Source of the DNA: JAKOUL01 sp035378845
GTDB lineage: Bacteria; Dictyoglomota; Dictyoglomia; Dictyoglomales; Dictyoglomaceae
Length of the DNA: 64,000 nt
Assembly (NCBI GenBank): GCA_035378845.1
Contig: DAOSUP010000006.1
Location: 30,992 to 94,991, forward strand
Direction of reading: 5' to 3'
Numbering within the stretch: the stretch's first letter is position 1; every line of letters begins with the position of its first letter. Both the position numbers and the translations under genes were made by a program. Under the pieces are notes generated by a model. It had not been told where the DNA came from. It did not search any database and saw nothing but the letters and a program-made list of their open reading frames with translations. Positions 27,411-37,023 of this stretch are shown piece by piece.

Positions 27411-27752
27411 ATGAGAGTTAAGGGTGGTACAATAACAAGGAAAAGACATAAGAAAGTATTAAAGCTTGCAAAGGGATATAAAGGAAGAAGAAGTAAGATA
27501 TTTAAGATTGCAAACCAATCTGTTATAAAAGCCATGTATGATTCTTATGTTGATAGAAAAAGAAAAAAGAGAGAATTTAGAAAACTTTGGATTATAAGAA
27601 TAAACGCAGCTCTTAGGAATCTTGGTTTTTCTTACAGTAGATTTATGGGACTTCTTAAAAAAGAAAACATTAATTTAAATAGGAAGATCTTGGCAGACCT
27701 TTGTGTATCAGAACCAAAGGTTTTTGAGGAGTTAGTAAATCAAGTAAAATAA
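27411..27752 (+). CDS. rplT: Large ribosomal subunit protein bL20
   Basis: A 113-residue rRNA-binding assembly protein: RVKGGTITRKRHKKVLKLAK at the N-terminus, then GYKGRRSK and the LWIIRINAALRNLGFSYSRF block. In several bacteria L20 represses this operon by binding a leader before rpmI or infC; only 16 bases separate rpoD from infC here, so no such leader is visible upstream. Confidence 0.97.
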   Translation: MRVKGGTITRKRHKKVLKLAKGYKGRRSKIFKIANQSVIKAMYDSYVDRKRKKREFRKLWIIRINAALRNLGFSYSRFMGLLKKENINLNRKILADLCVSEPKVFEELVNQVK

Positions 27753-28558
27753 TGAAATATATCTCCAGCCGAAAGAATGCAGAGATCAAAGAAATTATTA
27801 AATTACATAGAAAGGAAAAGAGAAAAGAGCTCAATAAATGTATAGTAGAAGGTTGGAGATTACTTTTAGATGCCTGGGAAAATGGGGTTTATATTGAAAA
27901 GTTATTTATATCAAAATCTTTTTTAGAAAAAAAGCAAGAAGAAATAAAAGGAACATTTTCTTCTTGTGATATTTATGTTATAGATGATTTTCTTATGGAA
28001 GAAATTACTCTTTTAGAAGCACCCCCAGGGATAATGGGGGTGCTTCCTTTATTTCTTACTCCAAGATGGGAATTGCTTCAAGAGAAAAAGAACCATATGG
28101 CTCTTTATTTAGAGGATCTTCAAGATCCAGGGAATCTTGGAACCATATTTAGAATTGCAGAAGGTGTTGGTGTCTCTGCTGTAATTCTCAGTGAAAATAC
28201 AGTAGATCCTTATAACTATAAGGTTATAAGAGCTTCTGTAGGTTCAATTTTCCGTCTTCCCATATGGATTTCTAATAAAGATGAAATTATCAAATTTTTT
28301 CAGAATTGGAAAGTTATTATTGCTGATTCTAAAGTAAAAGAAGTATACTTTAAAGAAAATTTCAAGGACTCATTCTTACTTATTTTAGGCAACGAAGCTT
28401 GGGGAGTAAAAAAAGAGAACTATTTAAGCCTTAATCCCGTATTACTAAGGATTCCACTAAAAAAAGAGGTGGATTCTCTAAATGTTTCAATTGCTGCATC
28501 AGTTTTTCTTTTTGAGGCTCAAAGACAAAGATATGAGGGAGGAGTAATTTATGAATGA
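27752..28558 (+). CDS. TrmH-family (SpoU) RNA 2'-O-methyltransferase
   Basis: A 268-residue SPOUT methyltransferase with an N-terminal substrate-binding part (YISSRKNAEIKEIIKLHRK) and the SpoU catalytic domain: LEDLQDPGNLGTIFRIAEG, LGNEAWGVKKEN and IPLKKEVDSLNVSIAASV. It probably methylates a ribose in 23S rRNA; the exact nucleotide is not knowable here. TrmH-family genes often precede pheS. A perfect terminator-like hairpin lies inside the coding sequence at 28016-28046. Confidence 0.92.
   Translation: MKYISSRKNAEIKEIIKLHRKEKRKELNKCIVEGWRLLLDAWENGVYIEKLFISKSFLEKKQEEIKGTFSSCDIYVIDDFLMEEITLLEAPPGIMGVLPLFLTPRWELLQEKKNHMALYLEDLQDPGNLGTIFRIAEGVGVSAVILSENTVDPYNYKVIRASVGSIFRLPIWISNKDEIIKFFQNWKVIIADSKVKEVYFKENFKDSFLLILGNEAWGVKKENYLSLNPVLLRIPLKKEVDSLNVSIAASVFLFEAQRQRYEGGVIYE
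28016..28046 (+). terminator. Terminator-like hairpin inside the TrmH-family gene
   Basis: GAAGCACCCCCA (28016-28027) and its exact complement (28035-28046) surround a 7-base loop. The right arm is followed by CTTTATTTCTT, which is U-rich. It is unusually GC-rich for this sequence and falls over the EAPPGIMGV motif. It could attenuate pheST expression, or be a by-product of conserved codons. Confidence 0.45.
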
Positions 28559-29570
28559 AGACTATCTTAAAAAGTTTGAAGATGCAAAAAAGAGAATCTT
28601 AGAGGCTAAAGAGCTTTCTGAATTAGAAGAAGTAAAAAGAGAGGTTCTTGGAAAACAGGGTTTTCTTACCCAACTTCTTAGATCCTTAGGTAAGATGTCT
28701 TATGAAGAAAGGTTAAATTGGGGGAAATTAGCAAATGAATGGAAAGAAGAACTTGAGAGATTGTATGCTGATCAAGAAAAAATTTTAAAATATGAATCTC
28801 TCCAAAGGAAATTAGCACAAGAGAAGATAGATATTACTTTACCTGGAAGAAGAAAATTAGTAGGAAAGATTCATCCTATAAATCAAATCATAGAAGAGAT
28901 CCTTTCAGTGTTTAAAGAGATGGGATTCCAAGTAGTATATGGTCCAGAACTTGAGAGTGATTATTATAACTTTACTGCTCTTAATATTCCTGAAGATCAC
29001 CCAGTAAGAGAGTCTCATGATTCTTTCTATATAGATAAGGAATACCTTTTAAGGACACAAACTTCTCCAGTACAGATAAGGGTTATGGAGAAGAAAAAAC
29101 CCCCTCTTCGTATAGTTGCTCCTGGGAAATGTTATAGAAGAGATATGCCTGATGCAACTCATAGTCCTATGTTCCATCAGATAGAAGGGCTTGCAGTAGA
29201 TACAGATATTACCTTTGCAGAGCTTAAAGGAGTGCTTACTATTTTTGCTCATAGATTATTTGGGAAAGATAGGAAAGTATATTTTATTCCAAGTTACTTT
29301 CCATTTACAGAGCCCAGTGCTGAGATGTATGTGGAATGTGGAGTTTGTAAGGGAGAAGGATGTAAAGCATGTGGTTATTCAGGAGTGCTTGAAATTTTGG
29401 GCTGTGGTATGGTACATCCTCAGGTTTTTAGAGTTGTAGGTATTGATCCTGAGATATACACAGGATTTGCCTTTGGTATGGGACCAGATAGAATTGCAAT
29501 GCAGATCTATGGGATTGATGATATAAGACTTTTTTATGAAAACGATGTAAGATTTCTAAATCAATTTTAA
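28551..29570 (+). CDS. pheS: Phenylalanyl-tRNA synthetase alpha subunit
   Basis: A 339-residue class II synthetase subunit. An N-terminal coiled coil is followed by motif 2 (CYRRDMPDATHSPMFHQIEGL), the EPSAEMYVEC segment, and motif 3 (GFAFGMGPDRIAMQIYGI). It overlaps the methyltransferase gene by 8 bases and is followed by pheT after 12 bases. Confidence 0.98.
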   Translation: MNEDYLKKFEDAKKRILEAKELSELEEVKREVLGKQGFLTQLLRSLGKMSYEERLNWGKLANEWKEELERLYADQEKILKYESLQRKLAQEKIDITLPGRRKLVGKIHPINQIIEEILSVFKEMGFQVVYGPELESDYYNFTALNIPEDHPVRESHDSFYIDKEYLLRTQTSPVQIRVMEKKKPPLRIVAPGKCYRRDMPDATHSPMFHQIEGLAVDTDITFAELKGVLTIFAHRLFGKDRKVYFIPSYFPFTEPSAEMYVECGVCKGEGCKACGYSGVLEILGCGMVHPQVFRVVGIDPEIYTGFAFGMGPDRIAMQIYGIDDIRLFYENDVRFLNQF

Positions 29571-29582
29571 AGGGGGAATATC

Positions 29583-31976
29583 ATGCTAATATCATATCAG
29601 TGGTTAATGGAATATTTTGATGAAGAAATTCCTGTTGAGGAAGTAGTAAAAGGCTTAAGAAATGTGGGACTTTATGCCTCTATTCAGAATAGAATAGGTA
29701 AAAATTGGGATGAAATAATAATAGGAGAGATAAAAGAGGTAGAAAAACATCCTAAGTCAGATAACTTGCTTGTATGTAAAGTAGATATAGGTAATAAAAA
29801 TTTAAATATTATTACTGGAGCATCTAATGTTTATGAAGGAGCAAAAGTTCCTGTTGCTCTGCCAAAAACTAAGATCTTAGATGAATTCATAGATTTAAGA
29901 GATTTTTATGGCATCCCTTCCGAAGGAATGCTTTGTTCTGAATATGAGTTAGAATTTTCCGATGATAAAGAAGGAATAATGATACTCCCTCAAGATTATC
30001 CAGTAGGAGAGAAATTTAGTAAGTTTTTTGGGGATGGTGATTCTTTAATTGAAGTTGAGATCCCTTCAAATCGTGGAGATTGTCTAAGCTACTTAGGTAT
30101 AGCGAGAGAGATTTCAGCATATTTTGATACTCCTTTAAATTTCTCTATGAAAGTTCCAGAAGAAGGAAAGAATCCTATTGAAAAATATGCATCTTGTGAA
30201 GTTTTAGACTTTGATTTGTGTCCAAGATTTACTTTGAGATTTATAAAAGGTATAAAAATAGCTTCCTCACCTTTGTGGCTTCGTTGGAGATTAGAGAGAG
30301 TTGGACTTAGATCTATAAATAATGTAGTGGATATAACTAACTATATTATGTTAGAAACTGGTCAGCCTTTGCATGCTTATGATTTTGATTTGATTAAGGG
30401 AGGGAAACTTATAGTAAGAAGAGCAAAAGAAGGCGAAAAGGTAGTACTTATTAATGGAGATGAAAAAACATTAGATAAAGATGTATTAGTAATTGCAGAT
30501 ACAGAAAGAGCTGTAGGTATAGCTGGTATTATGGGCGGGAAAGATACTGAAATTAATGAAAGTACTCAAAATGTCCTTCTTGAGGCTGCCAAATTCTCTC
30601 CTGTAAATATAAGAAGGAGTGCAAGGAGGCTTGGATTAAGGACTGATGCTTCTTTGAGATTTGAAAGAGGAGTAGATATTTTTGAAACTCCTGAGATTTT
30701 GGATTATGCTGCTGAAATGATTGAAAAAGTAGCAGGTGGAGAAGTAGCTAAAGGTAAAATAGATATTTATAAAGACCTTCCCGAGCCTTCTAAAATAGTT
30801 TTAAGACCCCAGAGAGTGAATAAGATTTTGAAAACAAGTCTTTCTGAAGAAGAAATAGAAAAAATCTTAATGAAAATTGGATTCAAAGTGAATAGAAATT
30901 CTGTAATGGAAGTTGAAGTACCATCCTATAGACAGGATATTAAGGAAGAGATTGACTTGGTAGAGGAAGTAGCAAGATTTTATGGCTATAATAATATTTC
31001 TTCCTTACCTCTACAAAAAGGAATAATAGTAGATCCTCCACTTATAGAGGAAATTATTGAGAAGAAAATTAGAGAAACTCTTCCTAATTTAGGACTGTAT
31101 GAGACTATAAACTATAGTTTCATCTCTTTGAAGGATCTATCAAATTCTGGAATTATTGAATTAGAACCTTACAATACTTATGTCTCTGTAGCTAATCCAT
31201 TAAGTGAGGAAAATAACATACTGAGAACTTCACTTCTTCCCTCCCTTTTAAAAGTTGCTCAGACAAATTCTAATAAACAACAGAAAGATGTATTTGCTTT
31301 TGAGATTGGAAAAGTTTTCTTTAAATCTACCAAAGGTTATATAGAAGAAAAGCATTTGGGTATTTTAATGATGGGAGAATGGTATTCAAATCCTTGGAGT
31401 ATACCTTATGAGATTCGTAAAGCTGACTTTTTTGATCTTAAGGGGATTATAGAGGTATTACTTGAGAAAATATGGGGAACTAATTCAAATCTTATAAAAA
31501 GTACTTATCCGTTTTTCCATCTATCAAAACAGGCAGACATTATTATAAATGATGACAAGATTGGGATTTTAGGAGAAGTAAATCCTTGGATTACTCAAAA
31601 TTTGGATTTAAGAGAGAGAGTCTATTTTGCAGAGTTAAATCTTGAAAGCCTATCATTTATGAAAGAAAAGCCTAAATATAAACCTTTACCTTCTTTCCCA
31701 GGAATAAGGAGAGATCTTGCCTTACTTATACCTGAAGATATGCCAACAATTGAGATAGAAAAAACTATTAAAAGTTCTGCAGGTGAGCTATTAAATTCAA
31801 TTAATTTATTTGATCTTTATCAGGGAGAGAAAATTGAGAAAGGCTATAAAAGTGTTGCCTTTTCTCTCTTCTTCTTAGCAGAAGATTATACTTTAACCGA
31901 TGGTGAGGTAGATAGTATTATTGAAAGGATTTTGATCTCTTTATCTGAAAAAGGAGTGCATCTAAGACAGAAGTAA
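29583..31976 (+). CDS. pheT: Phenylalanyl-tRNA synthetase beta subunit
   Basis: A 797-residue subunit. Domains in order: EMAP-like tRNA-binding domain (VEKHPKSDNLLVCKVDIG), B3/B4 editing domain, B5 DNA-binding-like domain, a degenerate class II core, and the C-terminal ferredoxin-fold anticodon-binding domain (FPGIRRDLALLIPEDM). Length is standard. AAAGGGGG precedes the ATG. Confidence 0.98.
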   Translation: MLISYQWLMEYFDEEIPVEEVVKGLRNVGLYASIQNRIGKNWDEIIIGEIKEVEKHPKSDNLLVCKVDIGNKNLNIITGASNVYEGAKVPVALPKTKILDEFIDLRDFYGIPSEGMLCSEYELEFSDDKEGIMILPQDYPVGEKFSKFFGDGDSLIEVEIPSNRGDCLSYLGIAREISAYFDTPLNFSMKVPEEGKNPIEKYASCEVLDFDLCPRFTLRFIKGIKIASSPLWLRWRLERVGLRSINNVVDITNYIMLETGQPLHAYDFDLIKGGKLIVRRAKEGEKVVLINGDEKTLDKDVLVIADTERAVGIAGIMGGKDTEINESTQNVLLEAAKFSPVNIRRSARRLGLRTDASLRFERGVDIFETPEILDYAAEMIEKVAGGEVAKGKIDIYKDLPEPSKIVLRPQRVNKILKTSLSEEEIEKILMKIGFKVNRNSVMEVEVPSYRQDIKEEIDLVEEVARFYGYNNISSLPLQKGIIVDPPLIEEIIEKKIRETLPNLGLYETINYSFISLKDLSNSGIIELEPYNTYVSVANPLSEENNILRTSLLPSLLKVAQTNSNKQQKDVFAFEIGKVFFKSTKGYIEEKHLGILMMGEWYSNPWSIPYEIRKADFFDLKGIIEVLLEKIWGTNSNLIKSTYPFFHLSKQADIIINDDKIGILGEVNPWITQNLDLRERVYFAELNLESLSFMKEKPKYKPLPSFPGIRRDLALLIPEDMPTIEIEKTIKSSAGELLNSINLFDLYQGEKIEKGYKSVAFSLFFLAEDYTLTDGEVDSIIERILISLSEKGVHLRQK

Positions 31977-34304
31977 ATGGAAAAAGCTCTAAAAACATTA
32001 GAATGGGAAAAAATAATAGAAGAAATAGAGAAAGAAGCAGAAAGTTCTGGTGGAAGAGAATATGTCTTATCTCTCAAGCCTTCCACAGATGCTGAATTAA
32101 TTGAAAGATGGCACCTATTAAATAATGAAGCCTTTAAAACAATTCAAGTTTTAGGTTATTCTTCTTTTTCTGGAATAAAGGATATAAGATCCTATTTAGA
32201 AAGAGCTAAGATGGGTGGAATTGTATATCCAGATGAATTTGAAGAGATTTTATCTACAATAGAAAGTTGGAAAAGACTTAGAGAATATCAAGAGAAGGCA
32301 AAAATCTTAGCTGCTAATCTTTGGAAAAACACGATTCATTCTTTATCCTCTTTATACCATGAAATTAAAAAATGTATTCAGAATGGTGAGGTTCTTGATT
32401 CTGCTTCTCCAGAACTCAGATCCATCAGACAGAAAAAAGAAAAAATATATCAAAAGAATAAAGAAGCTTTAGAGAATATTCTTCAAAAGGAATGGAGAGC
32501 ATACCTTCAAGATAATATTATTACTATAAGACATGGAAGATATGTATTACCTGTAAAGCAAGAATTTAGAAATAAAGTACAGGGAATTGTCCATGATCAA
32601 TCCACTTCAGGGCTTACAGTGTATATAGAACCTTTATCTGTTGTAGAGTTAAATAATCAAATTAGTATATTAGAAAATGAGGAGAAGAAAGAAATTGAAA
32701 AAATCCTTCTTAAGCTTACCTCACTTTTACTTTCTCATGAGGAGGAGCTAAGAGAAAATTTTGAGATTACATCCTATTTAGATTTTGTATATGCCAAAAT
32801 AAGATGGGCTGATAAAAGAAAAGGTATTGTGCCTATATTGGAAAAAGAAAAACAAACAATAATTTTGAGGGAAGCAAGACATCCTTTTCTTGGGGAAAGA
32901 GCAATACCTATAAGTTTAGAAGTTGGTAGAACTTTTAATACCCTGGTAATTACAGGCCCTAACACTGGTGGAAAGACTGTAACTTTGAAAACTATTGGGC
33001 TTTTTGTTCTTTTAAATCAAGCTGGAATTCCTGTTTTAGCAAAAGAAGGCACTACCTTAGGAATATTTAATGAGATCTTTGCTGATATTGGAGATGAACA
33101 AAGCATTGAACAAAATTTAAGTACCTTTTCTTCCCACTTAACAAATATCGTGTCTTTTATAGACTATTTAGAAAGAACAGGAGACAAGAAAGTATTAGTA
33201 CTTTTAGATGAATTAGGAGCTGGAACTGATCCTCAAGAGGGTGCAGCACTTGCAGTGGCTCTTTTAGAATATTTTCATCAAAAGGGTACTATAAATGTGG
33301 TAGCTACGCATTATCCTCAGCTTAAGGTAATAGCATCAAAATATCCTGAAATGGAAAATGCTTCTATGGAGTTTGATGAAAAGACTTTAAGACCGCTTTA
33401 TAGAATAAATCTTGGTATTCCTGGAAAGAGCAATGCTATTTTGATAGCAAAAAGATTAGGACTTCCCAGAAAAATTTTGGATAGAGCATTGAGCCTTCTT
33501 TCTGAAGATGAGATAAAACTGGAAGAAGTTATAGGAGAGCTTCATAGAGATAGGAAAAAACTTCAAGAAGAGATAGAGAAAGTTAACAGGGTAAGCAAAG
33601 AATTAGAGGAAGAAAAAGTAAATCTTGAAAAGGAAAAAAGAAATTTACAGAAAGAGAAAGAAGAATTAAGAGAAAAGCAAAAAAAGGAATTATTTAAAGA
33701 AATTTCTTTAGCGGAAAGTAAATTGAAAGAGATAATAAAAAAGATGCAAGAAGAAAAAATTAGTATGAAAGATACTCAAGAATTGCAAGAAGAGCTTAAG
33801 GGGATAAAAAGAGATTTTACTACCGAGGAAAAGAAAGAGCGAAAAGAATATATTCCACATATAGGAGAAAAAATTAAGCTGAAAAGTTCTTCAAAAGAGG
33901 GCATAGTACTTGAGATAGATCCTGAAAAGAAGACAGCTCTTCTCCAAGTAGGAATTCTTAAAGTAAGTGTCCCATGGAGTGATATTGAGCCTGGAGAAAA
34001 TAGCGAAGAATTGGTCCCTGTACATGTGAAAGTGAAAAAAGAAAAGTATGTACCTACGGAGATTAATATAAGAAAGATGACAGTAGATGAAGGAATAGAA
34101 GAGGTAAAAAAATTTCTTGAGAGAGCTTTTTTAGCAGGACTTCCAAGAGTACGCATTATACATGGGAGAGGAACAGGTAAACTTAGAAATGCAGTTCACC
34201 AATATCTTTCAGAAGTTCCATATGTGAAAGAATTCTACTTAGCATCGGCTGCAGAAGGAGGAGAAGGGGCTACCATAGTTTTACTGGAAAGCCCAAGATA
34301 TTGA
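31977..34304 (+). CDS. mutS2: Endonuclease MutS2
   Basis: A 775-residue MutS2 with an N-terminal clamp region, an ABC-type ATPase (Walker A GPNTGGKT, Walker B VLLDELGAGTDPQEG), a long Glu/Lys-rich coiled coil, and a C-terminal Smr nuclease domain (RVRIIHGRGTGKLRNAVHQYL). MutS2 lacks mismatch repair activity and is linked to recombination suppression or, in Bacillus, rescue of collided ribosomes. It starts directly after the pheT stop. Confidence 0.97.
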   Translation: MEKALKTLEWEKIIEEIEKEAESSGGREYVLSLKPSTDAELIERWHLLNNEAFKTIQVLGYSSFSGIKDIRSYLERAKMGGIVYPDEFEEILSTIESWKRLREYQEKAKILAANLWKNTIHSLSSLYHEIKKCIQNGEVLDSASPELRSIRQKKEKIYQKNKEALENILQKEWRAYLQDNIITIRHGRYVLPVKQEFRNKVQGIVHDQSTSGLTVYIEPLSVVELNNQISILENEEKKEIEKILLKLTSLLLSHEEELRENFEITSYLDFVYAKIRWADKRKGIVPILEKEKQTIILREARHPFLGERAIPISLEVGRTFNTLVITGPNTGGKTVTLKTIGLFVLLNQAGIPVLAKEGTTLGIFNEIFADIGDEQSIEQNLSTFSSHLTNIVSFIDYLERTGDKKVLVLLDELGAGTDPQEGAALAVALLEYFHQKGTINVVATHYPQLKVIASKYPEMENASMEFDEKTLRPLYRINLGIPGKSNAILIAKRLGLPRKILDRALSLLSEDEIKLEEVIGELHRDRKKLQEEIEKVNRVSKELEEEKVNLEKEKRNLQKEKEELREKQKKELFKEISLAESKLKEIIKKMQEEKISMKDTQELQEELKGIKRDFTTEEKKERKEYIPHIGEKIKLKSSSKEGIVLEIDPEKKTALLQVGILKVSVPWSDIEPGENSEELVPVHVKVKKEKYVPTEINIRKMTVDEGIEEVKKFLERAFLAGLPRVRIIHGRGTGKLRNAVHQYLSEVPYVKEFYLASAAEGGEGATIVLLESPRY

Positions 34305-35374
34305 TGAAAATTATACACAGGTACTTTCTTCAAAATTTTATACCAGTCTTTTTTATAGGGATACTGCTTTTTACTTCAATTCTCATTATAACCCCTCTCT
34401 TTAGTCTTATGGATTTGATTATTACAAAATCTATTTCTTTGAGCTTGGCTATTGAACTATTTCTTACGAAAATCCCTCCCTATTTTACTTATACTTTCCC
34501 TATGGCAATCTTTTTAGCAGTTATTTTTGTAATAGGGCAGTTTAATGAAAGGGGGGAGATTATGGCAATGAAAGCTTCAGGAGCATCTATTAAATATTTT
34601 CTTCCTTCTATTCTCATTTTTGCTATTTCAGCTCAATTTGTAATGTTTTATTTTAGCGAGATTGTCTCTCCTAAAGCTTATGAGAGGGAGAAAGTTCTTA
34701 TGGCAAAAGCATACAATACCTCTTTACCTCTTCCTTCCCGAGAAAATGTGTTCTTTAATGAAAAAAATAAATTTTACTTTTTCAAAAAGGTTGATCCTCA
34801 AAAAAAAGTTTTTGAAGATATTCTTCTTATTGAGCTTCTTGATAATGGAGATATAAGACTTATAGTAACTGCTAAAAAAGCCCAATGGAATGAAAATGGC
34901 TGGCATTTTTTAGATGGTAAAATATATTCTTTGGAGAAAGATGGAGATTTGGTTTTACAAGGAGAATTTCAAGAGCAAAAAATTCTTTTAGATAGGACTC
35001 CTAATCAAATAATACCATCTTCAAAACCTTTGGAACAGATGAGCATCTTTGAGATTTTAGATCAGATAAGATTATTTCAACGAAGTGGCTTAGATTTAAA
35101 AAATCTTGTTACTGAATTCAATATAAGGATAGCCTTACCTTTTACTTGTCCTATATTTGCTGTTCTTGCTCTTGGTCTTGGTCTTAAGATGGGGAGAAGT
35201 GGTAGATCTATAAGTTTTGGATTAAGCCTGATCTCCATTTTTATTTACTATATTATCTTTTCTATAGGAAGATCTCTTGCTAAAGCAGGTATGATAGCTC
35301 CTTTTATTGGAGCTTGGCTTGGAAATTTAATATTTCTTTCCTTAGGGGTCTATCTACTCTGGGAAAAGCGTTAG
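34304..35374 (+). CDS. LptF/LptG family permease
   Basis: A 356-residue inner-membrane protein with N-terminal helices (HRYFLQNFIPVFFIGILLF), a periplasmic beta-jellyroll region and three C-terminal helices, the YjgP/YjgQ architecture. LptF and LptG form the LPS-extraction complex with LptB. Only one such gene is here. Its presence argues for an outer-membrane-like envelope. ATG 34304 overlaps the mutS2 stop (TGATG). Its stop overlaps the convergent rlmH stop by 4 bases. Confidence 0.9.
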   Translation: MKIIHRYFLQNFIPVFFIGILLFTSILIITPLFSLMDLIITKSISLSLAIELFLTKIPPYFTYTFPMAIFLAVIFVIGQFNERGEIMAMKASGASIKYFLPSILIFAISAQFVMFYFSEIVSPKAYEREKVLMAKAYNTSLPLPSRENVFFNEKNKFYFFKKVDPQKKVFEDILLIELLDNGDIRLIVTAKKAQWNENGWHFLDGKIYSLEKDGDLVLQGEFQEQKILLDRTPNQIIPSSKPLEQMSIFEILDQIRLFQRSGLDLKNLVTEFNIRIALPFTCPIFAVLALGLGLKMGRSGRSISFGLSLISIFIYYIIFSIGRSLAKAGMIAPFIGAWLGNLIFLSLGVYLLWEKR

Positions 35375-35835
35375 TAATGATATGGCTCATTTCTTAAGAT
35401 CTTTATTCCCCGATAGATCTGCTCTAAAAGTATGAGTAAAGTAAAATCATGGGTAAAAGTCATTTTGGATAGAGATAGACAAAAATTAGCATTTTTTAAC
35501 ATTGTGTTTGATATACCGTATATTCCACCAATTAAGAAGGTTATCTCAGTATTACCTGAATCTTCCCAGAACTTGATAAGCTTTTCTGCAAATTCCTCAG
35601 AACTTGGATTTATACCATTTATATCTAACGCTACTAAAAACTTAGAGTTCTTTATAGATTTTTTAATAACCTCTTCTTCTTTAGAAAGAGCTACCTCTTT
35701 AGGAAATTCTGAAAAGCTTTGTAGATTTTCAATTTGTAGGGATAAAAAAGGCAGGAGTCTTTTGTAATATTCATTGACTCCTGCCTTTATAAAGTCATTC
35801 TTTATTTTTCCAATAACTAATATCCTTATATTCAC
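35371..35835 (-). CDS. rlmH: 23S rRNA (pseudouridine1915-N3)-methyltransferase
   Basis: A 154-residue SPOUT methyltransferase. Motifs are VIGKIKNDFI near the N-terminus, FLIGGIYGI (the GGxxG SAM loop) and the C-terminal SLSKMTFTHDFTLLILLEQIYR with the Y/H-rich tail. It lies 11 bases after htrA and is the last gene of the minus-strand operon. A 13-bp perfect hairpin with a following U-run lies within its first third. Confidence 0.97.
   Translation of the reverse strand: MNIRILVIGKIKNDFIKAGVNEYYKRLLPFLSLQIENLQSFSEFPKEVALSKEEEVIKKSIKNSKFLVALDINGINPSSEEFAEKLIKFWEDSGNTEITFLIGGIYGISNTMLKNANFCLSLSKMTFTHDFTLLILLEQIYRGIKILRNEPYHY
35747..35788 (-). terminator. Terminator-like hairpin inside rlmH
   Basis: On the minus strand a perfect 13-bp stem (AAAGGCAGGAGTC and its complement, 16-base loop) is followed directly by UUUUUUAU. 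The stem begins about 48 bases into rlmH. On the plus strand the same stem is followed by TTTATAAAG, a weaker signal, but it would face transcripts reading through from the convergent permease gene. By structure it is the best intrinsic terminator shape in this part of the window. Confidence 0.6.
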
Positions 35836-35846
35836 TAGTGCTTTGA

Positions 35847-37010
35847 TTATCCGGAAACATCTTCAGGCATTGCTTCAAGTTTTATCTTAACGGTATACTC
35901 TTTTCCATTTCTTATATAAGTTAGCTCAACAACATCTCCAACCTTATGTTTCTGAACTTCAGCTCTAAGCTCCTCCATAGTCTCTACAATTTTTCCATCT
36001 ATTTTAGTTATAATATCTCCTCCAATAACGATTTGAGTATTATCAAGATATATAGCTCTATTTCCACCCTTTAGTCCAGCCTTATCTGCAGGGCTGCCAG
36101 GGACTACTTGTGCTATAACAACACCTTTATCTACGCCAAATTTTATATACTCTAACATCTCTGGAGTAATTGCATATCCACTAATACCTATCCATGGATA
36201 GGTGATTTTTCCTTCTTTAATAAGTTTATCCGCTATACTTTTTGCCGTATTTATAGGAATAGCAAAACCAATTCCTTGAGCTTCGCTTTGGATAGCGGTA
36301 TTTATCCCTATAACCTCTCCTTTTATATTTATTAAGGGTCCACCACTATTTCCAGGGTTAATTGCAGCATCGGTCTGGATTAGATTTTCTAATCTAACAC
36401 CGTTAGGTTCCACAATTGTCCTATCTGTTGCACTAACAATACCCAAAGTAACAGTTCTGTTTAATCCATAAGGATTTCCTATAGCAATTGCAAATTGCCC
36501 TGTTTGTAACTTGTTAGAATCTCCAAGTGGTAAATAGGGAAGATTTTCAGCATCTATTTTTATAACTGCAAGATCTGACCTTTTGTCGTATCCCACTACT
36601 TTCCCTGGGTATTTTTTCCCTTCTGAAAGACTTACTTCTATTTTTTTTGCTTTTTCAACCACGTGGTAATTGGTTAATATATACCCTTTTGGATCAAAGA
36701 TAAAACCTGAACCTACACCCGATTGTGGGAATACTCCAAAGAAGAAACTTTCTACTAATGTAACTGTGCTGATATTTACTACTGCAGGCGTAGATTTATT
36801 TACGACACTTACGATATCCTTTTCAAAAGCCCCTAAAGAACTTGGAATATATACCTCCTGTGCAGGAAGTATATTATTTCGTATCTCTGATTGAGTAGAT
36901 TTTTTACTTACTAAATAATGCTCACTTAAACCACCTATAAATCCTCCTAAGATAGCTCCAATAAGGAATACTATTAGGATTGCTTGCCATGCTCCTCTTT
37001 CTCTCCTCAC
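35847..37010 (-). CDS. HtrA/DegP-type serine protease with PDZ domain
   Basis: A 387-residue trypsin-like protease with an N-terminal membrane anchor (ILIVFLIGAILGGFIGG). The triad is visible: His in TNYHVVEKA, Asp in RSDLAVIKID, Ser in GNSGGPLIN. One C-terminal PDZ domain follows (GVVIAQVVPGSPADKAGL). It degrades misfolded envelope proteins. It follows proC by 13 bases in the minus-strand operon. Confidence 0.96.
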   Translation of the reverse strand: MRRERGAWQAILIVFLIGAILGGFIGGLSEHYLVSKKSTQSEIRNNILPAQEVYIPSSLGAFEKDIVSVVNKSTPAVVNISTVTLVESFFFGVFPQSGVGSGFIFDPKGYILTNYHVVEKAKKIEVSLSEGKKYPGKVVGYDKRSDLAVIKIDAENLPYLPLGDSNKLQTGQFAIAIGNPYGLNRTVTLGIVSATDRTIVEPNGVRLENLIQTDAAINPGNSGGPLINIKGEVIGINTAIQSEAQGIGFAIPINTAKSIADKLIKEGKITYPWIGISGYAITPEMLEYIKFGVDKGVVIAQVVPGSPADKAGLKGGNRAIYLDNTQIVIGGDIITKIDGKIVETMEELRAEVQKHKVGDVVELTYIRNGKEYTVKIKLEAMPEDVSG

Positions 37011-37023
37011 TTTTTATCCCTCC

